From Ignavibacteriales bacterium (GTDB lineage: Bacteria; Bacteroidota; Ignavibacteria; Ignavibacteriales; Ignavibacteriaceae), in the NCBI GenBank assembly GCA_012517155.1, contig JAAYVN010000110.1:1-64000 (forward strand): a DNA stretch of 64,000 nt. The letters are read 5' to 3'. Position numbers and translations under genes: made by a program. This document shows, piece after piece, positions 1 to 8,898 of the stretch. The notes below the pieces were generated by a model that was not told the DNA's origin, did not search any database, and saw only the letters and a program-made list of their open reading frames with translations. Position 1 is the first letter of the stretch. Every line of letters starts with the position of its first letter.

Positions 1-763
1 GTTTTACTTGCAAATGAAGATCGACTATTTTGTTAGTCGGAGTCTTGCGAGGATCAATGAAAATGAATTTACAGTTTGGATTAGCTTTCTTTCTTTGGAC
101 CAGTCTATCAAATATAACCGGATGAGCTTCTGCCGTATTTGATCCGATAATTAAGAACAAATTGCAATGATCGATATCCTGATATGTTCCAATCGGTTCA
201 TCCGCACCGAATGTCGTTGTATATCCTCCCACTGCGCTAGCCATACAGAGTCTTGGATTACCTTCAACATTATTTGTACCGATATAGCCTTTGAAAAGTC
301 TGTTAGCGAGGTAAGTTTCTTCTGTTTGTCCTTGGCCGGAACCGTAGAATCCGAGTGCATTAGGACCATTCTTAGCAATGATATCTTTAAATTTATTAGC
401 GACCGTATTCATGGCTTCATCCCATGATACTTTAACGAGCTTGCCCTCTTTCCTAACCATTGGGGAGAGAAGACGGTTCTTTCCGGTGATCATTCTATTA
501 AGGTAAAATCCCTTTACACAAAGAAGTCCCTTGTTAATAGTATTTTCTTTATCTCCTTTAATTCCAAAAGGTTTACCACCTTTCACACCAAGCATGACTC
601 CGCATCCAACCCCACAGAACCGGCAAACTGTTTTATGCCAAGTAACACCGTCCTGAAGAGGAGCTGCAAACAATTTACTACCAAACAACGGTTGAACACC
701 GATAGCTGTAGCTGCGGCTGTTAATGCAGAAGCCTTTAAAAAATCTCTTCTTGATAATGACAT
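1..763 (-). CDS. napA: Periplasmic nitrate reductase catalytic subunit, N-terminal part
   Basis: This molybdopterin enzyme reduces nitrate to nitrite in the periplasm. Translation from the ATG at 763 gives a Tat signal (SRRDFLK), then the [4Fe-4S] motif CRFCGVGC with a fourth cysteine in LLCVKG. Further on is RLCMASAV, whose cysteine is the molybdenum ligand in the Nap family, followed by FGADEP and HPVIFDR blocks typical of NapA. The reading frame is still open at the window edge, so about 254 residues of a protein of roughly 750 or more are visible. The gene lies 16 bases downstream of a tetraheme cytochrome gene and belongs to the porin-cytochrome-napA operon. Other molybdopterin oxidoreductases are possible, but the RLCMASAV block favours Nap strongly. 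Confidence 0.93.
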   Translation of the reverse strand, partial: MSLSRRDFLKASALTAAATAIGVQPLFGSKLFAAPLQDGVTWHKTVCRFCGVGCGVMLGVKGGKPFGIKGDKENTINKGLLCVKGFYLNRMITGKNRLLSPMVRKEGKLVKVSWDEAMNTVANKFKDIIAKNGPNALGFYGSGQGQTEETYLANRLFKGYIGTNNVEGNPRLCMASAVGGYTTTFGADEPIGTYQDIDHCNLFLIIGSNTAEAHPVIFDRLVQRKKANPNCKFIFIDPRKTPTNKIVDLHLQVK

Positions 764-779
764 TTATTACTCCTGAAAA

Positions 780-1142
780 TTAGTTATGAAATTTTAATGT
801 GTGTCCTTTATGACACGTGAAACAAGTCTTTGCAACCGATTTCTTGAAATTGACCTCTTGGGCAGCATGACATCCCAGACACTGGTCGTCTTTGCCTTTC
901 TTGTAAAAGGTCTCTTGCCCATCGCCATGACAGATATAACATCCGAAATTCATATCACCGTGTTTGCTTTCTTTCCAATCTTTAAATACTTCGGGAGTCA
1001 TTTCTTCATGACATTCAGCACAGCCAATTGTCCAGTCAACATCAGGATGCTTATCCTTCTTGGGAGCTGAATTACCCACAAATCCATAAACCAGCATTGC
1101 GACTGCGAAAAATGTTGTTAAGAGATATATTTTTGATTTCAT
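780..1142 (-). CDS. napM: Periplasmic tetraheme cytochrome c, NapM-like
   Basis: A 120-residue exported cytochrome with an N-terminal signal or anchor segment (about residues 4-24) and four CxxCH heme motifs at C41, C68, C88 and C107. Its place directly before napA matches the napC-napM-napA order known from Desulfovibrio-type nap clusters, where NapM is a tetraheme electron carrier. The likely role is to pass electrons to NapA in the periplasm, which is inferred from position. No napB is seen in the visible part, and this protein could take that role. Class III cytochromes are the main alternative family assignment. The gene sits 19 bases downstream of the porin gene and should be co-transcribed with it. 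Confidence 0.75.
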   Translation of the reverse strand: MKSKIYLLTTFFAVAMLVYGFVGNSAPKKDKHPDVDWTIGCAECHEEMTPEVFKDWKESKHGDMNFGCYICHGDGQETFYKKGKDDQCLGCHAAQEVNFKKSVAKTCFTCHKGHTLKFHN

Positions 1143-1161
1143 ATTATTTCTCTTTTAGTTA

Positions 1162-2640
1162 TTAAAATACAAATGTTATTTCAGATTTTAACTCCCATGG
1201 AGCAAGTTCCCATTTGTCACTGCCATTAATTAAATACTTCGTAGCAACACCTGGTGATAAATAACCAGCTCTAAAAGTAAATGTTAAATTGGAATAAATC
1301 TTATAATCTGTTTTAAGGTCGACTTCCCATCCTAAATCCGTAGCACTCTTTGTTAAATCCGGACCTGAATTCGTCCAAGCATAGACGGGTTGCGTGGCTT
1401 TTAAATATGTAAATGAACCGAATAATTTCCACTGAGGTGTAAGTGACACAGTACCGTTAATCTGAAGAGCTGTTGTGTTCTCAAGTTCTCGATATGCTCT
1501 TACATTAGGAGCTCCGAGTCCCTGAGGTGTAATTCCTTCCTCATCCGGCATAATTGAATCTTCCCATAACTCGGTTAAGTAAAAGAAACCTGCAGTACGC
1601 AGTTTATTAACGTTTCCTTTTCCTTGAGTAGGATCATCGTCTCCAGAACCCATTCCGGCAACCAATCCAACTGTCAAAGCATCAGTAGCAGCATAGTCAA
1701 CTTTAAGGTAAGCATTATAACCCATCAAATCGCCGTTGTTCTTGTCATATTTAAGAGCATCCATCCCATTTGAAGCAGTATTTAGGCGACCAGCAAAAGT
1801 CTTATTGTCAATTTCATCCTTACCCATAAGATAATTTGCTTCATAATTGAAAGTCAGCTTATCATACTTTGTTGTACCTGCTGCACCTAAAACAGTCAAC
1901 TGAGTTACCTGAGGAGTAAAGCGAGGTCTATTGTAATATAATCCATCAATAAGGTAAGCCACTGAATCTTCGAATGAAGCGTCTTTATAGTACATACCAA
2001 ATAATTCCAAATTGGTAGCGCCAAATTTTGTAGTCCAGGCACCAGTAAATAAATTAGCATCGCTAGCATCATAATTACCTTTTGAATCCATCCCAACTCT
2101 TGCCAGGTCGGATATACTCAAAACGCCCTCAGATATTTTTGCAAATCCCAATTTGACAGCATCATCTTTCCCAACTTTTATATTGGCAAGAATACCATCA
2201 TAATTATTATCGAGAACGAGTTTGTTTCCTGCTGACCAATTGAATCTACCTACGTTGAATGCAGCATAGATTGAGGGAACGTTGAACCAAATGTAAGCCT
2301 GGTCAACATGTAGAATATAGTGGGCATCTTTGTTGTCGAAGGCACCGCTTGCACCATTGTATGTGGGTGGCTCATTATCCACACCCCACCAACCCTGACC
2401 AAGGTCAAAGCGTGTAATAGCTTTGATGTTTTCACCATAATTAAATGAAAAGTTCAGTCTGAACATCTGAACAAAATAATGGTCTCTGTATTCACTTTTA
2501 CCCATTGTAAAATCGTTTTGCATTTGACCCCAGGCATTATAAACACCGTTAAATTTTAATTCGGTTTTTGGCGGATCCTGAGCAAAAAGCATCTGGACTG
2601 CAAATAAAAATACAGCTACTGAAAATATACACTTTTTCAT
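1162..2640 (-). CDS. Outer-membrane beta-barrel porin in the nap operon
   Basis: A 492-residue protein with a clear signal peptide ending near LFAQ (about residue 21). The rest has the alternating aromatic/polar pattern of a large beta barrel and ends in a terminal phenylalanine (EITFVF), the usual outer-membrane signal. The architecture resembles bacterial porins that are about 400-500 residues long. It is the first gene of the porin-tetraheme-napA operon, behind a sigma-54-like promoter at 2702-2717. A role in letting nitrate or nitrite cross the outer membrane is inferred only from the neighbours. No catalytic or heme motifs are visible. Confidence 0.7.
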   Translation of the reverse strand: MKKCIFSVAVFLFAVQMLFAQDPPKTELKFNGVYNAWGQMQNDFTMGKSEYRDHYFVQMFRLNFSFNYGENIKAITRFDLGQGWWGVDNEPPTYNGASGAFDNKDAHYILHVDQAYIWFNVPSIYAAFNVGRFNWSAGNKLVLDNNYDGILANIKVGKDDAVKLGFAKISEGVLSISDLARVGMDSKGNYDASDANLFTGAWTTKFGATNLELFGMYYKDASFEDSVAYLIDGLYYNRPRFTPQVTQLTVLGAAGTTKYDKLTFNYEANYLMGKDEIDNKTFAGRLNTASNGMDALKYDKNNGDLMGYNAYLKVDYAATDALTVGLVAGMGSGDDDPTQGKGNVNKLRTAGFFYLTELWEDSIMPDEEGITPQGLGAPNVRAYRELENTTALQINGTVSLTPQWKLFGSFTYLKATQPVYAWTNSGPDLTKSATDLGWEVDLKTDYKIYSNLTFTFRAGYLSPGVATKYLINGSDKWELAPWELKSEITFVF

Positions 2641-2701
2641 TGAACATACTCCAAAATGATTGTTGATAATTTATTTTTAGTAATAATCATTTAAACTATG
2701 C

Positions 2702-2717
2702 TGCCAATTTTATGCCA
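2702..2717 (-). promoter_or_regulatory. Sigma-54 (-24/-12) promoter of the porin-nap operon
   Basis: On the minus strand this reads TGGCATAAAATTGGCA. The GG and GC doublets have the exact 10-base spacing of the sigma-54 consensus TGGCACG-N4-TTGCA. Predicted transcription would begin about 12 bases downstream, leaving a leader of roughly 50 bases before the porin start at 2640. The gene next door encodes a sigma-54 activator. Confidence 0.75.
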
Positions 2718-2768
2718 AAAATAAGATGGTATTATTAATAATAAACGCTGAATTCACAGAAAAGATAA

Positions 2769-2791
2769 GACGGATTCCCGTCAACTGACGG
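2769..2791. promoter_or_regulatory. Putative activator binding site: CCGTCA/TGACGG dyad
   Basis: The dyad CCGTCA-AC-TGACGG (2778-2791) has perfect 6-base arms. An extra GACGG half-site at 2769-2773 forms a second, overlapping inverted repeat. The dyad centre is about 75 bases upstream of the sigma-54 element, a usual place for an enhancer-type activator site. The same dyad recurs at 9482-9495. Confidence 0.6.
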
Positions 2792-2805
2792 AAAAACACC
2801 CAATA

Positions 2806-4155
2806 TTATTTTATATCGTATTTCAAGAGTTTATCCCTGAATGTAGTCCTTTTAATTCCAAGTAGTTGAGCTGCCTGAGATTGATTGCCTTTTGACTTTT
2901 TATAAGCCCAGCTAATTGCTGAAGCTTCAACTTCTTCAATCAGTTTATCCAAGCTAATTTTCTCACTATCACGAAAATCCATTGTCTGAAAATTTATCTT
3001 CTTTAAAAGAATGTCTTGTGGAAGCATTTCTTTGGTAATAACATTAGAATCAGAAAAAGCGATAATCCTACAAAAAGTATTCTCGAGTTGTCTTACATTA
3101 CCAGGCCAGTTATATTCCGTTAAGACATCCAATGCTTCTTTAGAAAATTTGACTTCATTTTTACCTGTTTTTTTTGCAAAATGTTCAAGTAAAAGAGGGA
3201 TATCTTCTTTTCTGTCTCTAAGAGGGGGAAGCGAAAGAGGAATAACTTTCAATCTGTAGAAAAGGTCTTCTCTGAATTCACCTTTCTCCACCTTTTCAAA
3301 CAAGTTGACTTTTGTAGCGGCAATAATCCGGACATCAGTTTTTAATGGTGATACCCCCCCTACTTTTTCAAATTCTTTTTCCTGCAATACTCTAAGAAGT
3401 TTAACTTGAAAAGACAGGGGTATATCATCAACATCATCGAGAAAAAGAGTTCCTCCGTTAGCGAGTTCAAAGCGACCTTTTTTTTCTTTAATAGCTCCGG
3501 TAAATGCCCCCTTCACATGTCCAAACAATTCACTTTCCAATAATGATTCATTTAATATTGCGCAACTTAATTTTATAAAAGGTTTATCTTTTCGCGGACT
3601 ATTATAATGAATGGCATTAGCAACAATTTCTTTTCCCGTTCCACTTTCACCTTCAATCAGGACTGCCATTTCTGTTTTTGAGATGGTATTAAGCTGTTCA
3701 AAAAGCTTTTGCATAACCCGAGATTTACCAATAATATTATGAAATGAATAAATCTGAGTGAGTTTTTCTTTCAGATTAACATTTTCCCTTTCAAGTTCCA
3801 TAATATGTTTAACTTTGCTGACAAGAAGAAGCAAATGATCCAGCGAAAAAGGTTTTGTCAGATAGTCATAAGCACCAAGTTTCATTGCTTCAACAGCTGA
3901 TTGAATAGTCCCATACCCTGTTATCATGACAACAAATGTCCCCGGACTAATATTTTTAACCTTTTGTAGCACTTCAAAACCATCCAAATGTGGCATTCGT
4001 ATGTCAGTAATTACCAGATCCGATCCAAATTTTTCGACGTGAGCCAACGCCGCAATCGGAGATTCAAATGATTCCACGTTGTAACCCGCCTTATGGAGGG
4101 CATCGGTCATCGTAATTCTTTTAATTTTCTCGTCATCAATGACAACAATTCTCAT
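2806..4155 (-). CDS. NtrC-family sigma-54-dependent response regulator
   Basis: A 449-residue three-domain activator. The receiver domain (about residues 1-120) has the acidic DDE patch and phospho-acceptor D51 in VITDIRMP. The AAA+ domain has Walker A GESGTGKE and the sigma-54 contact loop GAFTGA in ELFGHVKGAFTGA, followed by the GGTLFLDD segment. A Fis-type helix-turn-helix (QAAQLLGIKRTTFRDKL) lies at the C-terminus. Its start overlaps the stop of the kinase gene by 4 bases, so the pair is a cognate two-component system. It reads into the intergenic region carrying the sigma-54 promoter of the porin-nap operon, which makes that operon its most likely target. Confidence 0.93.
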   Translation of the reverse strand: MRIVVIDDEKIKRITMTDALHKAGYNVESFESPIAALAHVEKFGSDLVITDIRMPHLDGFEVLQKVKNISPGTFVVMITGYGTIQSAVEAMKLGAYDYLTKPFSLDHLLLLVSKVKHIMELERENVNLKEKLTQIYSFHNIIGKSRVMQKLFEQLNTISKTEMAVLIEGESGTGKEIVANAIHYNSPRKDKPFIKLSCAILNESLLESELFGHVKGAFTGAIKEKKGRFELANGGTLFLDDVDDIPLSFQVKLLRVLQEKEFEKVGGVSPLKTDVRIIAATKVNLFEKVEKGEFREDLFYRLKVIPLSLPPLRDRKEDIPLLLEHFAKKTGKNEVKFSKEALDVLTEYNWPGNVRQLENTFCRIIAFSDSNVITKEMLPQDILLKKINFQTMDFRDSEKISLDKLIEEVEASAISWAYKKSKGNQSQAAQLLGIKRTTFRDKLLKYDIK

Positions 4156-5351
4156 TGTAAAACAGACTCCAAATGTTCTTCTAAAACCTCAGAAACCTTA
4201 AGCGGTTTCAGGGGAAGTTTTACTCTAAATTCAGTTCCTTTTCCTTCATTGCTTTTTACGCTAATCTCCCCATTATGTTGTGTTACAAAACTGTAGGCAA
4301 GATAAAGCCCCAAGCCTGTTCCATTATGTTTCTGCTTAGTTGTAAAAAACGGATCAAATATTTTATCCATATTTTTTTGGGGAATACCTGTCCCCGTATC
4401 AGCCACTTTTATTTCAACCGACCCTTCTTCACTCAAACCAGTACTAACTGTCAGTTCGCCTCCATCTGGCATAGCATCAGATGCATTAAGTATTAAGTTT
4501 ACAAACACTTGTTCAAGATAATGAGCATCACCATAGATCAATGGTATCTCTTCAGCAAGTTTAGTTACAAGCCTTACATGATTTTTGCTAAGCTTTAACG
4601 ATGTAAGTGAAAGAATATCTTTAAGAATAAAATTAATATCAACATCGCTCATCGTTAATTTATGGCTTCTAGCATAACTTAAGAGCTTTCGAACTAACAT
4701 CTCAATTTTATAAGTGCTCTCCAAAGAGAGTTCAGCATATTTCTGAGTTTGTTCTCTGTTGTCCAAATCGTTAAGTATTACTTGCAGACAATTTTGTATT
4801 CCATCAAGCGGGCTATTAATTTCATGTGCAAGTCCAGAAACAAACTGACCAATAGCAGCCATTTTTTCTGATTGAATCAGCTGAGTCTGTGCAATCTTAA
4901 TCTGTTCATACGCTTTTTCAATCTCCACCGTCCTTTCTTTTACCTTCATTTCAAGTTCTTCGTTGTACTTTTTAAGCTTGTCTTCAAGTTCTTTCTTCTC
5001 AGTTATATCCTGACTGAGCAGTACCACACCAAGATAGTTTTCATTATCTTTAACAACGTTATATGTGTTATCAAAATATCTACCCGAAGTTTTAATAATT
5101 CTATGACGAGTAGCATGTGGATTAGTCCTGAACTCATTCATAACTTCAAGCACTCGGTCTTTTATTTTACCTCCATGACAATCAAGAATAGAAGTCCCTA
5201 TTCTTTCTTCGCTTTTCATTTTTCTAATATTTTCGGCAGCTTTATTGATAAAAATAATATCATTGTCATTATTAACAAATATAATCCCGACATCCAAGCT
5301 GTCCATTGTTGCCACTAAGGTTTTACGCTCACATAATGGTGAATCAGGCAT
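4152..5351 (-). CDS. PAS-domain sensor histidine kinase (NtrB-like)
   Basis: A 399-residue soluble kinase with no membrane segment. A PAS domain (about residues 10-120) carries SILDCHGGK, a DCH motif seen in a subgroup of PAS domains. A coiled-coil linker follows (about 120-160), then a HisKA domain with H-box GLAHEINSPLDG and an HATPase domain with N-box NLILNASDAM, DTGTGIP and GTGLGLYL. All catalytic boxes are intact. It should phosphorylate the NtrC-type regulator encoded by the overlapping next gene. The signal is unknown. Position next to nitrate and nitrite respiration genes suggests a redox or nitrogen-oxide cue sensed in the cytoplasm. Confidence 0.92.
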   Translation of the reverse strand: MPDSPLCERKTLVATMDSLDVGIIFVNNDNDIIFINKAAENIRKMKSEERIGTSILDCHGGKIKDRVLEVMNEFRTNPHATRHRIIKTSGRYFDNTYNVVKDNENYLGVVLLSQDITEKKELEDKLKKYNEELEMKVKERTVEIEKAYEQIKIAQTQLIQSEKMAAIGQFVSGLAHEINSPLDGIQNCLQVILNDLDNREQTQKYAELSLESTYKIEMLVRKLLSYARSHKLTMSDVDINFILKDILSLTSLKLSKNHVRLVTKLAEEIPLIYGDAHYLEQVFVNLILNASDAMPDGGELTVSTGLSEEGSVEIKVADTGTGIPQKNMDKIFDPFFTTKQKHNGTGLGLYLAYSFVTQHNGEISVKSNEGKGTEFRVKLPLKPLKVSEVLEEHLESVLQ

Positions 5352-5468
5352 TATTTCAATCCTTATTTTTGAAAAAAAAATTTATAATATAAATATAATA
5401 AATTATGGCGATTTTTCTTATACAAAACAGACAATAACATCTTTTTAACTTACATTATAAAAATGGAA

Positions 5469-5492
5469 AAGCGACTTCCGAAGAAGTCGCTT
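5469..5492 (-). terminator. Rho-independent terminator after the Rieske operon
   Basis: AAGCGACTTC and GAAGTCGCTT form a perfect 10-bp stem with a CGAA loop. A short T-rich stretch follows in the minus direction. It separates the membrane-protein gene at 5534-6145 from the kinase gene start at 5351. Confidence 0.75.
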
Positions 5493-5533
5493 GAATCAGA
5501 AATCCTTTAAGTCCAAAGACTCTTCTGCCTTAT

Positions 5534-6145
5534 TCAGGATTCATTTAGAAAACTTCTTATTTCAGAATTCGTTTTTTCTGCAAATTTTTCCGTAAAAAGC
5601 CATAAAATATAACCAGAAAAGATTCCCGCAACCACGACTAAAACTGCAAATACGAAATATGACAAGACAGGACTTGTCGTTTCTATTCCTGTTAATCCTG
5701 CGAGCATACCTTTATATATATATTCAATATAAGTATTGGGTAATGTTCCATGAAAAAGTAATCCGTGAATAAAGGTATATAAAAACAGAATTCCGCCCAA
5801 AAACATGGCTGATATTTTGCTTTGTCCTAAAAAGTAAAGTATTCCTTCTGCAATCAAAGCCTCCGAAAAGATAGCAATTATATAGTTTACACTTATACCG
5901 GAAGAAGCGGATTTGATAATTATTGTTAACAGAGCAACCAAAATCAACGATAATTTATAAGGGACAAATCTTTTGCCAAACAAAAGAACTAATACAGCAA
6001 AAAACGAGAAAACAATTCCTCTTGAGAAAAGAAGGAGTGATCCTGTTAAAGCACTTAAAGTAATTTCCAAAAGCCCCCAAATCAAGCCTACCACAAATGT
6101 GTAGACTATTTTTTCCTGAATATGCTTGAAGTTATTTTCAGCCAT
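5534..6145 (-). CDS. Polytopic membrane protein of unknown function
   Basis: A 203-residue, very hydrophobic protein with about six predicted membrane helices and short loops. I do not recognise its family. The overall look (small helical bundle with glycine-rich helices) resembles small transporter S-components, but no defining motif is visible. It is the last gene of the Rieske-cytochrome b-octaheme operon and ends at a terminator. It could be an integral subunit or assembly factor of that complex, or a separate transporter; only co-location supports the first idea. Confidence 0.6.
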   Translation of the reverse strand: MAENNFKHIQEKIVYTFVVGLIWGLLEITLSALTGSLLLFSRGIVFSFFAVLVLLFGKRFVPYKLSLILVALLTIIIKSASSGISVNYIIAIFSEALIAEGILYFLGQSKISAMFLGGILFLYTFIHGLLFHGTLPNTYIEYIYKGMLAGLTGIETTSPVLSYFVFAVLVVVAGIFSGYILWLFTEKFAEKTNSEIRSFLNES

Positions 6146-6210
6146 AAAATAATTCTCTTTCTATATTAAAATTCAGCCGTTCCATTATATACGTAACGGA
6201 TTGTATAATT

Positions 6211-7821
6211 TTACCAATTCCAGAAAGGCTTTCCAGGTAATTCCAGTTGAACAGCTTCTTTTGTAAAAGCTTTTGTGTCAATACTATCCAGATCCGTATA
6301 TTTTTTCATTACAGAATCTGCTTTGTACTTGGTACCGATATAATGTTCCTTATTTTCGAATCTCTTGATCCAAAAGGCGAATTGATTTTGTGTAAGCACA
6401 TTATTTTGATAGGCTTTTTCGACGTTTGCTTTTATCCTGTCCCAGTAATCCGGATATGCTTTATAAACATAAGGTACTGTATTTGAGAGTACATTAATTC
6501 CAAAAGCATTTCCGGGTATATCATAAAGTGCATAAGGAGCAAATTTAATAGGATCAGTTGATTCAACCCATTTCTTTGCCTCGGGATCACCATGTTCAGC
6601 AGCAAAAGTGAACATCTCAACCATATCATGTTGAAGTTCCCAGATACCATGCCATTGAGTATAATCTGCTCCCATCATTTCCGCACCATGTCTAAATCTT
6701 CTTCCTTCATGATGCCAAGCATGATACATCAAAATCTCAGGAACTTCATCCCAACCGTTTAAGAGTACATCGGAATAAAATTTGCCGTCTTTTTCGAGCC
6801 TCTTAATTATGCCCTTTTCTGTCAGCTTTTTATTCCATCCGACCATAAGTCTTCTAATTTCATTATACTGAAGATTAGTAAGATCAGCTGTTAAAAGATA
6901 GGAATCTACGAATTCAGGAGAATGACAGCTCTTACAAATATCTTCCATTCTAGATCTTTTCATTTTCCAATCACCCAACTTATCAGCCATCCAAACTGTA
7001 CGGAAACTCCAAGCTGCCTGACTCTCCCACGCCAGTCTAGCACTCACGTTATGTGTCATAGGCTGCGTTTCATTTCCGTCCATATGACAGGTCGTGCATA
7101 CGGGTATATCAATTGGGATCGGTTTACCATCTTTAGAAGAGAAATTCAAGTCGAGTTTTTTCTCCTGACTTCTAAAGATATTTCCGTGTTTTGATTCCAA
7201 GTAAATTTCTATATGAGGATGATCAGGTCCCACATGGCACTCCCCACAAGTCTCGGGCTGTCTTGCGACTGCTTTGCTAAAAGTGTGTTTGGGATGGCAG
7301 GCATCACATTCTCCCACACTTTGATCCGGCCAAACATTTCCAATTGCGTGGCACTGTTCGCATCCATGTTTTGTAGATATAGGATTCTCAAAAATTGATC
7401 TATCAGCATTCTTTATTAACCAAAATTGATGTGCATGTTTACTATCTGCGAACTCATCAACCTGTTGAGCATGACATTCAGCACAGTCTTTCGGAGTCGG
7501 GTGTTTTGCCACAAGGAAATCACTTTCAGGGCAGTAAAAAGCGTCAAAATCGCCTTTTTTTGCCGTGTGACAGTCTGTACAGGAAATGTTCTGCTGAGCG
7601 TGAAGACTTTGTTTCCAATGGTCTATAGCTTTTAGAGCGATTCCTTTTTCCGTATGACATGTTACGCATCTTTTATTATCACCGCTAATATCAACAATGA
7701 CTTCGGGTTTTCTGCTCAGCTTCATTTCGACTCCGGCTACAATAATTAGCACCACAAGCAAGAGAATGCTGAATAGACCGATTATCAATTTCTGCGTTTT
7801 CAATGAATTATTGTCACTCAT
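6211..7821 (-). CDS. Membrane-anchored octaheme cytochrome c, hydroxylamine-oxidoreductase-like
   Basis: A 536-residue protein with one N-terminal membrane anchor (about residues 11-30) and eight CxxCH heme motifs at C52, C81, C113, C154, C172, C192, C242 and C296. The segment THNVSARLAWE after heme 7 and the later block RRFRHGAEMMGADYTQWHG are like the HAO/octaheme family. Family members oxidise hydroxylamine or hydrazine, or reduce nitrite and hydroxylamine. Y387 lies in DYTQWHG, but whether it equals the HAO cross-linking tyrosine cannot be settled by eye. The gene follows a Rieske and a cytochrome b gene, so this protein probably exchanges electrons with a bc-type complex. A reductive role fits the nearby nap/nrf genes. 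Confidence 0.82.
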   Translation of the reverse strand: MSDNNSLKTQKLIIGLFSILLLVVLIIVAGVEMKLSRKPEVIVDISGDNKRCVTCHTEKGIALKAIDHWKQSLHAQQNISCTDCHTAKKGDFDAFYCPESDFLVAKHPTPKDCAECHAQQVDEFADSKHAHQFWLIKNADRSIFENPISTKHGCEQCHAIGNVWPDQSVGECDACHPKHTFSKAVARQPETCGECHVGPDHPHIEIYLESKHGNIFRSQEKKLDLNFSSKDGKPIPIDIPVCTTCHMDGNETQPMTHNVSARLAWESQAAWSFRTVWMADKLGDWKMKRSRMEDICKSCHSPEFVDSYLLTADLTNLQYNEIRRLMVGWNKKLTEKGIIKRLEKDGKFYSDVLLNGWDEVPEILMYHAWHHEGRRFRHGAEMMGADYTQWHGIWELQHDMVEMFTFAAEHGDPEAKKWVESTDPIKFAPYALYDIPGNAFGINVLSNTVPYVYKAYPDYWDRIKANVEKAYQNNVLTQNQFAFWIKRFENKEHYIGTKYKADSVMKKYTDLDSIDTKAFTKEAVQLELPGKPFWNW

Positions 7822-7848
7822 CTATTGTCTCCATTATTTTTTCAATTG

Positions 7849-8898
7849 TTAATGAACTAGAATTTCGTAAACTGTAAAAAAGAGGAATATTATTATTGTT
7901 AATGAGCCCACAACATAATGTGTTTTCAAATTTGGTTTTTTCTTTCTTATCCACTCATCAATGAATGGCCAAAAAGTAGCAGCTATCACAAGCGCCATAA
8001 TCAGGATTATACCTGCTTGTAACGGAATAAATTTCAACAAAGAATAAACAGCAAAGAAATACCATTCCGGTTTAATGTGTGCAGGCGTAACAGTTGGATC
8101 TGCGGGTTCACCCAGTCCTGGTGGAAGTATGACAGTTAATGCACTAATCAAAGTCAGCAGGAGGAACATTATTACCAAGCCATGATAAAAATGTTCAGGG
8201 AAAAAGGGATATGTTTCTTCTTTGTCGTCGTCTTCTAATTTAGCAACGCCATGCAATCTAACAAGAAGCATATGTAATCCAATAAGGACAAAAAGAAGCG
8301 CGGGCATTATTAAAATGTGCAGGTTATAAAACCTTGTAAGAGTGTTTGCTGTAACATTCTCACCTCCTCTCAGGAGTGCCAGAACCGAAGGACCAATTAA
8401 TGGAATTTCTTTAATCATGTTAGTCCCAACGGTACTCGCCCAATAAGAAAGCTGATTATTAACGAGGGAATACCCAGTAAAGCATAGAGTGAAAGTTGCT
8501 CCGAGCATCAAAATACCAAGAATCCAATTCAGTTCTCTGGGTTTTCTATAACCCCTAGTAAAAAAGACTCTGATAACGTGCAAAAAAATTGCGATCACCA
8601 TTAAGTTAGAAGCCCATCTATGAATACCTCTGATCCAAAAGCCCATACTAACTTCTTCGGTTATATACCTAACACTATCAAAAGCCTTTTCAGGTGAAGG
8701 TATATAATAGAAGGTGAGCATTATTCCGGTAACCACCATAAAGCAAAAAAGTATCAATGGTGTCACGCCTAAGGCATAGAACCAATTTTTCATGTGCTTG
8801 GGAATGGGTTCATTCAGAAGCTCTTTAGTTGTCTCTGCGGTCTTCTCACGATTGAATGGAATCCTATCTTCAAACCACATTCTTATTTTTGCGTTCAT
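7849..8898 (-). CDS. Cytochrome b subunit of a bc/b6f-type complex
   Basis: A 349-residue membrane protein with about eight helices. It combines the N-terminal cytochrome b core and the C-terminal part of the family in one chain. Heme b ligands are visible as two pairs: H93/H107 and H194/H209. The second pair has 14 intervening residues, the spacing of cytochrome b6. The quinol-site motif PEWYF occurs in KPEWYFFAVYS. Its start overlaps the Rieske stop by 4 bases (ATGA). It should oxidise quinol in the membrane and transfer electrons to the Rieske protein and, by context, on to or from the octaheme cytochrome. Confidence 0.93.
   Translation of the reverse strand: MNAKIRMWFEDRIPFNREKTAETTKELLNEPIPKHMKNWFYALGVTPLILFCFMVVTGIMLTFYYIPSPEKAFDSVRYITEEVSMGFWIRGIHRWASNLMVIAIFLHVIRVFFTRGYRKPRELNWILGILMLGATFTLCFTGYSLVNNQLSYWASTVGTNMIKEIPLIGPSVLALLRGGENVTANTLTRFYNLHILIMPALLFVLIGLHMLLVRLHGVAKLEDDDKEETYPFFPEHFYHGLVIMFLLLTLISALTVILPPGLGEPADPTVTPAHIKPEWYFFAVYSLLKFIPLQAGIILIMALVIAATFWPFIDEWIRKKKPNLKTHYVVGSLTIIIFLFFTVYEILVH

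Noticed and set aside
1-763. napA as a truncated pseudogene
   Set aside because: The frame is open to the window edge with all N-terminal motifs intact; the cut is due only to the window boundary.
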